Assembly (NCBI GenBank): GCA_944385545.1
Contig: CALWXQ010000010.1
Location: 1 to 42,361 of the forward strand
Direction: 5' to 3'
Length of the DNA stretch: 42,361 nucleotides
From: an uncultured Oscillospiraceae bacterium
GTDB lineage: Bacteria; Bacillota; Clostridia; Oscillospirales; Oscillospiraceae
Both the position numbers and the translations under genes were made by a program. Positions 8,329-15,336 of the stretch are shown here, piece by piece; position 1 is the stretch's first letter; each line of letters begins with the position of its first letter. The notes below the pieces were generated by a model. It did no database searches, was not told the DNA's origin, and was given only the letters and a program-made list of their open reading frames with translations.

Positions 8329-8456
8329 AAAGGCGGGGCTGCCTTGATTTTCCGCGTAACTTGCATTGCGATTTGGAGATATCCCTTGGGCCTGAACCGG
8401 GGACGGCTGACGGAATACGGCGTCATAAGCCCGGCGGGAGCGGAAGGAGGAGCGCT

Positions 8457-9131
8457 ATGTATCGAATCTTGATCGTGGAAGACGACAGAGGCATCGCCGA
8501 ATCCGTTCGGGAGCAGGCGGAGCTGTGGGGGCTTCAGGCCCAATGCGTCCAGAATTTTCGCAATGTGATGGAGGAATTTCTGGCCTTTGATCCCCACCTG
8601 GTGCTGCTGGACATTACTCTGCCGTTTTGTAACGGCTACCATTGGTGTAGTGAGATCCGCAAAGTCTCCAAGGTTCCCATCCTGTTCCTATCCTCGGCCT
8701 GCGATCATATGAACATCGTTATGGCGATGAACATGGGCGGCGATGATTTTATCGCCAAACCCTTTGACCAACGGGTTCTGACAGCCAAGATCCAGGCCAT
8801 TCTGCGCCGAAGCTATGATTTCGGGCCGGCGGCGCCGGTGCTGGAGCATCGGGGCGCGACGCTGAACACCGGGGACAATACCCTGTCCTACAACGGCTGC
8901 AAAATCGCGTTGACGAAAAACGAGTACCGGATTCTTTTGGCGCTGATGGGCGCCAAGGGCAGGGTGGTCAGCCGGGAGAAGCTGATGGAGCGCCTTTGGG
9001 AATCGGACAGCTTTGTGGACGAGAACACCCTGACCGTCAATGTGAACCGGCTGCGGAAAAAGCTGGACGGCGCGGGGCTGCCGGATTTTATCGTGACCAA
9101 GTTTGGGGTCGGTTACCTGGTGGAAGCTTGA
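8457..9131 (+). CDS. Response regulator, OmpR/BceR type
   Basis: A 224-residue two-domain regulator. The receiver domain has the acidic pair Asp9/Asp10, the phosphoacceptor Asp52 (LLDITLP) and Lys101 (FIAKPFD). The C-terminal winged helix (about 125-222) contains LTKNEYRIL, VVSREKLMERLW and VNRLRKKL, all typical of OmpR/PhoB-type regulators. Gene order (regulator, sensor kinase, ABC ATPase, large permease) matches BceRSAB-type antimicrobial-peptide detoxification modules. The ATG at 8457 has GGAAGGAGG 7 nt upstream. Its target is probably the TNACA-N4-TGTAA site at 10206-10219, ahead of the transporter genes. Confidence 0.9.
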   Translation: MYRILIVEDDRGIAESVREQAELWGLQAQCVQNFRNVMEEFLAFDPHLVLLDITLPFCNGYHWCSEIRKVSKVPILFLSSACDHMNIVMAMNMGGDDFIAKPFDQRVLTAKIQAILRRSYDFGPAAPVLEHRGATLNTGDNTLSYNGCKIALTKNEYRILLALMGAKGRVVSREKLMERLWESDSFVDENTLTVNVNRLRKKLDGAGLPDFIVTKFGVGYLVEA

Positions 9132-9141
9132 GGTGACGAAA

Positions 9142-10116
9142 ATGGAACTGTTCTTGCGGTATTTTCGGCAGCGCCGGCGGATGCTCGCCGTGGGCGCTGC
9201 CTTCGCCGGGATCTTTGCCCTGACCTTTCTCCTGTACCGCCTTCCAGTGGAAGCGGTTCTGTACCCTACCGCTATCTGCGCGGTTCTGGGGCTGTGCCTG
9301 CTGGCCTGGGACTTTCACAGAATCCGGGAAAAGCACAAGCGGCTCTCCTGCATCCGCACCATGGCGGAGGCCATGCAGACGCGTTTTCCCGGGACATCGG
9401 ACATTGCGGAGGCGGACTATCAGCAGATCATCCGGCTGCTTTGCCGGGAGCAGACGCAGTTTCGCACGGATACGGCGAAGCGTTACCGGGATATGGTGGA
9501 CTATTACACCATCTGGGTGCATCAGGCCAAAACCCCCATCGCCTCCATGGGCCTGACCCTGCAAGGGGAGGACTCTGCCTTGGCCCGGAAGCTCTCCGGG
9601 GATCTGTTGCGCATGGAGCAGTATGTGCAGATGGTGCTGGCGTTTCTGCGATTGGATTCGGAGAGCACCGACTATGTGATCCGGGAGCACGACCTGGACG
9701 CCATTGTCCGCCAGGCGGTGAAACGGTTTTCCGGGGAATTTATCACCCGAAAGCTCCGGCTTGTCTATGAGCCGTTGAACGCCAAGGCTGTCACAGACGA
9801 GAAGTGGCTGTCTTTTGTGGTGGAGCAGGTGCTGTCCAACGCCCTGAAATATACCCCCTCCGGCAGCATCGCCATTTATTTGGAAGCGCCGAAAACCCTG
9901 TGCATTCGGGATACGGGCATGGGCATCGCCCCGGAGAATCTGCCCCGGATCTTTGAGAAGGGCTACACCGGCTACCACGGACGGACGGACAAAACCGCCA
10001 GCGGCATCGGTCTGTATCTGTGCAAGCGCGTTTGCGGCAATCTGGGCCACAGCATTTCGGCGCAATCCATCCCGGACGCCGGAACCACCATCCGCATCGA
10101 CCTGAGCAATCGCTGA
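9142..10116 (+). CDS. Sensor histidine kinase, BceS-like (intramembrane-sensing)
   Basis: A 324-residue kinase. Two membrane helices (about 14-32 and 37-56) are separated by only a few residues, so there is almost no external sensor domain; this is the hallmark of BceS-type kinases, which sense through their ABC transporter. The dimerisation/phosphoacceptor motif is WVHQAKTPI with His127. The N-box Asn233 (VLSNALKYTP), the DTGMGI box (about 258) and the GIGLYLCKRV box complete the ATPase domain. It starts 10 nt after the regulator stop, with GAGGTGA upstream. Expected role: activate the regulator when the BceAB transporter works on a peptide antibiotic. Confidence 0.9.
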   Translation: MELFLRYFRQRRRMLAVGAAFAGIFALTFLLYRLPVEAVLYPTAICAVLGLCLLAWDFHRIREKHKRLSCIRTMAEAMQTRFPGTSDIAEADYQQIIRLLCREQTQFRTDTAKRYRDMVDYYTIWVHQAKTPIASMGLTLQGEDSALARKLSGDLLRMEQYVQMVLAFLRLDSESTDYVIREHDLDAIVRQAVKRFSGEFITRKLRLVYEPLNAKAVTDEKWLSFVVEQVLSNALKYTPSGSIAIYLEAPKTLCIRDTGMGIAPENLPRIFEKGYTGYHGRTDKTASGIGLYLCKRVCGNLGHSISAQSIPDAGTTIRIDLSNR

Positions 10117-10205
10117 CCCTCCGGACAGCCGCCGGGCGTCTGCCTGAGGTTTTCCGGAACCAGGCTCTCCAGGAGCCGGCGCGTATTGCATACAGAAGGA
10201 ACTTC

Positions 10206-10219
10206 TTACATAACTGTAA
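10206..10219. promoter_or_regulatory. BceR-type operator
   Basis: TTACA-TAAC-TGTAA exactly fits the TNACA-N4-TGTAA pattern reported for Bce-type regulators. A further half-site TGTAA at 10236-10240 lies 21 bp downstream of the first TGTAA, on the same helical face. A TACAAT -10 (10275-10280) has no good -35, as expected for an activator-dependent promoter of bceAB. Confidence 0.78.
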
Positions 10220-10225
10220 GTTTTC

Positions 10226-10270
10226 AAGGAGGATTTGTAAGCCGAATCTATGGCGACGCAGATCCTCCTT
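10226..10270. repeat. Inverted repeat in the bceA promoter region
   Basis: AAGGAGGAT (10226-10234) and its complement (10262-10270), 27 bp apart. It lies between the BceR box and the -10. It may be a further regulator site or incidental; its RBS-like content makes coincidence possible. Confidence 0.4.
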
Positions 10271-10311
10271 TTGCTACAATGATGACAGAAATCCCAAGGG
10301 AGGTTTTTGTT

Positions 10312-10986
10312 ATGCACATCTTGGAAGTAACGGGCTTGAAAAAGGTCTACACCAGCCGCTTCGGCGCCAACCCGGTGGAGGCTCTGCGCAATGTTTCCTT
10401 CTGCGTGGAGGAGGGAGAATATGTGGCAATTATGGGCGAGTCCGGCTCCGGCAAAACCACGCTGCTGAACATCCTGGCAGCCCTGGACAAGGCCACAGAG
10501 GGCAGCGTTATCCTGGACGGTCAGGCGCTGAGCCAGATCCAGGAGAGCCGGATTGCCGCCTTTCGCCGGGATCATCTGGGGTTTGTGTTCCAGGAGTTCA
10601 ATCTGCTGGACACCTTCACCATCGAGGACAATATTTACCTGCCCCTGGTGTTGGCCGGCAGATCCCATCCGGAAATGGAGGCCAGGCTGAAGCCCATCGC
10701 CGCGGAGCTGGGGCTCTCGGCGCTGCTGAAAAAGTACCCTTACGAGATCTCCGGCGGCCAGAAGCAGCGGGCTGCCGTGGCGCGGGCCATTATCACCGAT
10801 CCCAAGCTGGTGCTGGCGGACGAGCCAACCGGCGCACTGGATTCCAAAGCCACCGACGAGCTGCTGAATCTGTTCTCCCGGATCAACCGGGACGGGCGTA
10901 CCATTTTAATGGTCACCCATTCGGTCAAGGCGGCCAGCCATGCCGGACGGGTGCTGTTCATCAAAGACGGCCAGGTGTTCCACTAG
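10312..10986 (+). CDS. Bce-type ABC ATPase, truncated at the C-terminus
   Basis: A 224-residue ATPase of the peptide-antibiotic exporter/LolD-like group: Walker A GESGSGKT (42-49), Q-loop FQEFNLLD, signature ISGGQKQR, Walker B VLADEP and TGALD, and MVTHS. All catalytic parts are intact. The ATG at 10312 follows AAGGGAGG. It ends at a TAG at 10984-10986 that is part of the CTAG target duplication of a MITE. The normal BceA tail (IYRGDCTNEQLYQ... ending TGGDRT) is still readable in the same frame at 11152-11241 beyond the element. That tail ends in TGA overlapping the bceB ATG. So the gene has lost about 30 C-terminal codons. The protein may still bind ATP; whether it still couples to BceB is unknown. 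Confidence 0.88.
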   Translation: MHILEVTGLKKVYTSRFGANPVEALRNVSFCVEEGEYVAIMGESGSGKTTLLNILAALDKATEGSVILDGQALSQIQESRIAAFRRDHLGFVFQEFNLLDTFTIEDNIYLPLVLAGRSHPEMEARLKPIAAELGLSALLKKYPYEISGGQKQRAAVARAIITDPKLVLADEPTGALDSKATDELLNLFSRINRDGRTILMVTHSVKAASHAGRVLFIKDGQVFH

Positions 10987-11147
10987 GGAACCTCTGAATA
11001 AATCGTCTTCGGCTGAATGCCGGATCTTTTGCCCTATCCGTACAGTTCAAAAAGTGGGAAATACATACAGTATTCCTCCACTTTTTGAACTTTCGGCTGT
11101 GCCAAAATCTCTCGACATCAGCTCTTGTCGATTTAGTCAGAGGTTCC
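10987..11147. mobile_element. 161-bp MITE, copy 1 (between bceA and bceB)
   Basis: Terminal inverted repeats of 19 bp (GGAACCTCTGAATAAATCG; 18/19 match) at 10987-11005 and 11129-11147, flanked by the 4-bp duplication CTAG (10983-10986 and 11148-11151). An internal inverted repeat (GTTCAAAAAGTGG, 11045-11057, and its complement 11078-11090) forms a long hairpin. It carries no transposase. Copy 2 at 15700-15860 is the same length with one base difference. YTAR targets are typical of the IS5 subgroup, so an IS5-like transposase elsewhere in the genome is the likely mobiliser. Confidence 0.92.
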
Positions 11148-11151
11148 CTAG

Positions 11152-11241
11152 ATTTACCGGGGCGACTGCACCAACGAGCAGCTCTACCAGAAGATCTCGG
11201 ACACGCTGACCATGCTGACGACAGGCGGTGACCGGACATGA
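11152..11241 (+). pseudogene. Orphaned 3' end of bceA
   Basis: Twenty-nine codons plus TGA, in the same frame as bceA, that encode the conserved C-terminal tail of Bce-type ATPases (starts IYRGDCTNEQLYQ, ends GGDRT). It is cut off by the TAG and the MITE. Its TGA overlaps the bceB ATG (ATGA), so the ancestral pair was translationally coupled. Confidence 0.8.
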
Positions 11242-13295
11242 AGCATAGGATACATCCCCGGCTTGCCTGGGAGGGCATCCGAAAAAACAAACGGTTGTAT
11301 CTTCCGTATTTTCTCACCTGCACCGGAATGGTGATGATGAGCTATATCATCCGCTATCTGGCGGCGATACCGGCCTTGGAGGGTATGCCCGGCGGCGTTA
11401 CGGCGGTGATACTGAAGCTGGGATTCTGGACCATCGCTCTGTTTGCCCTGATCTTCCTGTTATATACCAACTCCTTTTTCATGCGCCGCCGGAAAAAGGA
11501 ATTCGGCCTGTACAACATTCTGGGCATGGGCAAGGGGAACCTGAGCGTTCTGCTGCTGTGGGAGACGATCATCCTCTTTGCCGGTTCCGTGGCGGCGGGA
11601 CTGTTCTTCGGCGTCCTGCTGCCCAAGCTGGCGGAGCTGGGGCTGATCCGGATCCTGAACGGGCAGGTCACCTACCTGATTTCCGTGGATGCCGGGGCGT
11701 TGAGAGATACCGTCTGGATCTTCGGCGGGATCTTCTGCCTGATCTTCCTGAACAGCCTCTGGCAGATGTGGCGCATGAGCGCGGTATCCCTGCTGCGCAG
11801 CGAAAGCACCGGGGAAAAGCCCCCTAAGGCCAATTACCTGCTGGGCATCGCCGGAGCGGCGCTCCTGGCCGGGGCCTACTACATCGCCGTTACCATTGAA
11901 AGTCCCCTGGTGGCCCTGGCCTGGTTCTTCATTGCTGTGATGATGGTCATCGTGGCTACCTATCTGCTGTTCGTCTCCGGTTCGGTGACCATGTGCCGGC
12001 TGCTCCAGAAGAACAAGAGGTATTACTATCGCAAGAACCATTTCGTCAGCGTGTCCTCCATGGCCTTCCGGATGAAGCGCAACGGCGAAGGCCTTGCCTC
12101 TATCTGCATCCTGAGCACCATGGTGCTGGTAATGATGATGGGTGCGGGGAGCCTGTATTTCGGGGCGGAGGACAGCTTGAACACCCGCTACCCCCACCAG
12201 ATCACCGTGTCTGTGGACTTCCTTTCCAGCGGCGAATACAAATACGCTCCGGAGAAGGAGGAGCTGTTTTTGGAGCGGATCCAAGGCCTGCTGGAAAGCC
12301 GGGGGACGGAACCGGAAAACCTTGAGCAGTATCTGAGCAGCTCCGTGGCAGGTATACTCAAGGATGGAAAGCTTGTCGTGGCGCCCCGTCAGGTCAATGC
12401 TATTGCCCCCGGGACTGTGGACGATGTGGCCATGATCTATCTGATCCCCCTGCACGACTACAACCGCTGTATGGGAACCCGGGAGACTTTGGCAGAGGGC
12501 GAGGTTATGCTTCACTGTGTCCGAAGGAGCTATGACGATCCCACCATCCAGCTTTCCGACGGAACTGTCTGGCACGTCAAAAAGCAGCTGGATCTTATGA
12601 TGGGCAGCAGCGACGCGGCTATGGATCTGGTTCCCTCTGTATTCGTGGTGACCGCTGATTTGGAATCGGCCATGGATACCTTTAATATGGAACTGGGATC
12701 TTGGCCGGAAGATCAGTTGTGCCGACTGCGGCTGCGCTGCGGTTTTGACACCTCCCTTTCCGCGGATGAGCAGATCCGCCTCAGCCGCGATGTGGAAAAA
12801 CTGGCCGGGGAGTTGAATATGTCCGGCCAGGGCGGCTTTTACGCCTACAGTGTGGAATGCCGGGAGGCGGAGCGGGGGGAATTCTACGGACTCTACGGCG
12901 GGCTGTTCTACCTGGGCGCCATCCTCTCCTTGGTTTTCCTCACGGCCACGTCGCTGATCATTTACTACAAACAGGTGGCCGAGGGCTACGAGGATGAAGC
13001 CCGCTTCGCCCTTATGCGGAACGTGGGCATGACCGCCGAGGATATCCGCAAAAGCGTCAATTCCCAGATGCGGACGGTATTTTTCCTGCCTCTGGTCACG
13101 GCGGCGGTGCACATCGGCTTCGCGTTCCCCATTGTGCAGAAGCTGCTGGCCATGTTCAACCTGCGCAACACGGCGCTGTCTCTGGTTGTCACAGGCGTTG
13201 TCCTGCTTGTGTTCGGTGTGTTCTACACCGTCATTTACCGTGTCACCTCCAATGCCTATTATGCCATCGTCAGCGGAGCCAAGGAGACACAATAG
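11238..13295 (+). CDS. BceB-type ABC permease (FtsX-like, 10 TM)
   Basis: A 685-residue membrane protein with the BceB plan. Helix 1 is near residues 20-42 and several helices follow up to about 255. After the next helix (about 285-305) comes a large extracellular domain (about 315-560). Three more helices with the second FtsX-like domain (about 565-680) complete it. The motif MRRRKKEFGLYNILGMGKGN (about 75-94) is the usual coupling segment. These permeases bind peptide antibiotics or their lipid II-cycle targets and signal to BceS. The start ATG overlaps the TGA of the severed bceA tail and has only a weak ribosome binding site, so loss of upstream translation may lower its expression. It ends in TAG. 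Confidence 0.9.
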   Translation: MKHRIHPRLAWEGIRKNKRLYLPYFLTCTGMVMMSYIIRYLAAIPALEGMPGGVTAVILKLGFWTIALFALIFLLYTNSFFMRRRKKEFGLYNILGMGKGNLSVLLLWETIILFAGSVAAGLFFGVLLPKLAELGLIRILNGQVTYLISVDAGALRDTVWIFGGIFCLIFLNSLWQMWRMSAVSLLRSESTGEKPPKANYLLGIAGAALLAGAYYIAVTIESPLVALAWFFIAVMMVIVATYLLFVSGSVTMCRLLQKNKRYYYRKNHFVSVSSMAFRMKRNGEGLASICILSTMVLVMMMGAGSLYFGAEDSLNTRYPHQITVSVDFLSSGEYKYAPEKEELFLERIQGLLESRGTEPENLEQYLSSSVAGILKDGKLVVAPRQVNAIAPGTVDDVAMIYLIPLHDYNRCMGTRETLAEGEVMLHCVRRSYDDPTIQLSDGTVWHVKKQLDLMMGSSDAAMDLVPSVFVVTADLESAMDTFNMELGSWPEDQLCRLRLRCGFDTSLSADEQIRLSRDVEKLAGELNMSGQGGFYAYSVECREAERGEFYGLYGGLFYLGAILSLVFLTATSLIIYYKQVAEGYEDEARFALMRNVGMTAEDIRKSVNSQMRTVFFLPLVTAAVHIGFAFPIVQKLLAMFNLRNTALSLVVTGVVLLVFGVFYTVIYRVTSNAYYAIVSGAKETQ

Positions 13296-13370
13296 GCGGG
13301 AATTGTCCAACTTTTAGGGTGCAGTTTCAGCACATCTTGCTGTCCGCCCCTGACGATTGTTCAAAAGGAA

Positions 13371-13396
13371 CGCCCGCCGCTCACTGGCGGCGGGCG
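13371..13396 (-). terminator. Hairpin after the AlkD gene (also after bceB)
   Basis: A 9-bp GC stem (13371-13379/13388-13396). On the - strand it is followed by a T-rich TTCCTTTTG, so it probably ends the AlkD-hydrolase transcript. It lies between convergent genes and may serve both. Confidence 0.6.
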
Positions 13397-13482
13397 ATAT
13401 CCGCGGGCCTTGTTTCGCCTGGACGTTTTGCGTCAGCGCCATGGGCGGAGCACGGCGGACAGCGGGGAAAATGGCGTTCCGG

Positions 13483-14145
13483 TTACGGCGCGGCAGCCTC
13501 CGGGAGCGATTTGCGCAGCCGAAGGGCCGGACGGAGCTGTTTGAACCGATCCTTCCAGTCCTTGCTGATCCGGTAGGAGTCGCAGATCTTTTGGATGGCT
13601 TTGCCGTTGATGCTGTAGTTCAGGGTGTTGCCCGAAAGCCAGCGGTGCACGGTCTGCGGTTCATACACCGCCAGCTCCGCAATGAGCCAGGCCTGGCCCA
13701 TCTGGACGTAGTAGTGCGCGTCATTTCGCGTCAGGGGAAGCAGGGCGTCGGCGTGGCCCTGGCACAGCCTGGAGATAAACAGCACATATCCCCACCGGCG
13801 GATGAAGGGATTTTCTGAGCGGATATAGTCCTTGGCATGCCCTAAGGCGGTGTCGAAGGGGAGATCCGCCACATAGCTGATGAGCTGGTCGGTGTGCCAC
13901 CAGTCGGAAAACAACAGATTTTCATGGATAAAGGCCATGCGCTTCGCCGCGTCCCGAAGCTGCTTCAGCGAGACATAGTAATAGATTCGGTGAAACTGCT
14001 GTTGCGTCAGGATATAGGGCCGCAGGGCGGATGCATCCGCTTTTTCCTTCACGTACCTTTGAATCAGCCTGTCCACATCTCCGGTCTTATAGTTCCGGGG
14101 CAGGGCGTCTAAGTCGCTTTGAACGGTTTCCTTGGTCAGTTTCAT
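13483..14145 (-). CDS. AlkD-like DNA alkylation repair protein (DNA glycosylase family)
   Basis: A 220-residue, all-helical protein matching the HEAT-like AlkD/DNA alkylation repair family. It has LRDAAKRMAFIHENLLFSDWW, with the conserved Trp and a following Asp (WWHTDQL), then NPFIRRWGYVLFISR and the C-terminal AIQKICDSYRISKDWK. AlkD enzymes remove 3- and 7-alkylated purines without base flipping. The ATG at 14145 is preferred over 14166 because GGAGGT lies directly upstream. It follows the alpha/beta hydrolase gene by 26 bp on the same strand, so they are probably one transcript. Catalytic competence has not been checked residue by residue. Confidence 0.78.
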   Translation of the reverse strand: MKLTKETVQSDLDALPRNYKTGDVDRLIQRYVKEKADASALRPYILTQQQFHRIYYYVSLKQLRDAAKRMAFIHENLLFSDWWHTDQLISYVADLPFDTALGHAKDYIRSENPFIRRWGYVLFISRLCQGHADALLPLTRNDAHYYVQMGQAWLIAELAVYEPQTVHRWLSGNTLNYSINGKAIQKICDSYRISKDWKDRFKQLRPALRLRKSLPEAAAP

Positions 14146-14171
14146 TGTTTTACCTCCATTCAGCAAAGCGG

Positions 14172-14978
14172 TTATGTCCTCAGAAAGTCCAAAACCACCT
14201 GGTTAAAATCCTTTGCTTCTTCATAAAGGCCGTGGCCCCACTGAGGATACATCCGAAGCTTCGCCCCCGGGATCTCCCGGGCCAGCTGGTAAGAGGCGTC
14301 GCCGCCCAGGGTGTTGTCCTGCTCTCCGCCGATGACCAGGACAGGCGCCCGGATTTTCCTCAGCTGATGGGAGGCGTCGTGGGACGCGCAGGCCTCTGCC
14401 TGGACAAAAAACCGGTCATAGGATTCCGGCTCCGTCAGCTTGGCTATGACCGGCACCAGCCACTTGTTTTTCTGATAGTACCCTTCCGAATAGATCCGCC
14501 GCAGATTGCTTTCCAGCAAGGCGGCATGGTTCCCGGCCCGGGCATGGCAGACCCATTCCCGGACGGATCCTGCAAGAATGGGGTTGGGTCTGGCCGCGGT
14601 GACGACGAGCACCAGCTTGCTTATCCGTTCCGGGAACTCCGCCGCCAGGAATTGGGCGATCATCCCGCCCATGGAGATCCCGATCACCGCCGCCTGCCGG
14701 ATTCCCAGCCGATCCATGGCTTCCGCCTGGTCCTGCGCCATGTCCTGGGTGGTATAGCCCGGGGGCAGGACGGTTTTCCGGCTGAAGGCGTAAACCGTGA
14801 ATTCCTTGGCGAAGGCCCGGTACACAAGGGCCATGGGAACTGCCGTTCCCCGTACCGAGCGCAGACCATCCCCCAGACCCGGGAGCATGACCAGGCTCTG
14901 CTTCCCGGCGCCGAAGCGGATATAGTCCATGTCTCCGGCGGCCAGCTTCACGCTGCCGTTTTTCGGTTTGTGTTCCAT
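14172..14978 (-). CDS. Alpha/beta hydrolase
   Basis: A 268-residue alpha/beta-hydrolase. It has the oxyanion segment MLPGLGDG near 32-39, the nucleophile elbow GISMGG (Ser at about 122), an acid in VLVIGGEQDNTLG (about 216-228) and the final His in WGHGLYEE (about 251). The family covers esterases, lactonases and C-C hydrolases, so the substrate cannot be assigned. It is leaderless in the signal-peptide sense and should be cytoplasmic. The ATG at 14978 has TTAGGAGGAG upstream. It forms a two-gene unit with the AlkD-like gene. Confidence 0.85.
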   Translation of the reverse strand: MEHKPKNGSVKLAAGDMDYIRFGAGKQSLVMLPGLGDGLRSVRGTAVPMALVYRAFAKEFTVYAFSRKTVLPPGYTTQDMAQDQAEAMDRLGIRQAAVIGISMGGMIAQFLAAEFPERISKLVLVVTAARPNPILAGSVREWVCHARAGNHAALLESNLRRIYSEGYYQKNKWLVPVIAKLTEPESYDRFFVQAEACASHDASHQLRKIRAPVLVIGGEQDNTLGGDASYQLAREIPGAKLRMYPQWGHGLYEEAKDFNQVVLDFLRT

Positions 14979-15336
14979 AGTCTCCTCCTAAGAAGCGCCA
15001 CAGCAGCAGCGCCAGCGGGGTCAGGGCGTGGACGTTCTGCAACGCGGCGTTTCCCAATTCATAGAGCCGGTACATCGGCAAAGACGGTTTTGAAGATCTC
15101 TTGCAGTCAGCTCTTGCCCATTGAATGGAGCCTTCTTTGCTATGATTGTATCACAGGAACGGCTTGTTGGATAGGTGGATTTGCCAAAAGTTTTCGCGCC
15201 CTGTATTCCCAATCGCCGGTATGCCGCCGGTGCTTTTTTCTGGGCGGGCAGTTGCGTCCCGGAGGAATGTGTGCTATCATATAGCTGTTGCGAACGCCCG
15301 GAAAGGGCGCAATTACAAGAAGGTAGAATAGCAACT
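14979..15336. other. Divergent intergenic region, hydrolase/permease
   Basis: It holds the promoter of the purine-permease pseudogene at its right end. On the - strand a TACAAT box (15145-15150 in + coordinates ATTGTA) may serve the hydrolase; its -35 is weak. Between 14980 and 15081 the - strand has an open, hydrophobic reading (YRLYELGNAALQNV, then HALTPLALLLWRFL) that overlaps the hydrolase start in another frame. It could be a gene remnant, but I do not recognise it. Confidence 0.35.
15252..15280 (+). promoter_or_regulatory. Promoter of the purine permease pseudogene
   Basis: TTGCGT (15252-15257), 17-bp spacer, TATCAT (15275-15280), about 57 nt upstream of the original start codon. Confidence 0.6.

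Noticed and set aside
13296..13330. Possible insertion-sequence end just after bceB
   Set aside because: The sequence around GTCCAACTTTTAGGGTGCAG has the feel of a transposon terminus, but there is no partner repeat, target duplication or transposase nearby.
14970..15081. A small membrane-protein gene upstream of the alpha/beta hydrolase (- strand)
   Set aside because: The hydrophobic reading is suggestive, but there is no ribosome binding site, no stop before it enters the hydrolase in another frame, and no family I recognise.
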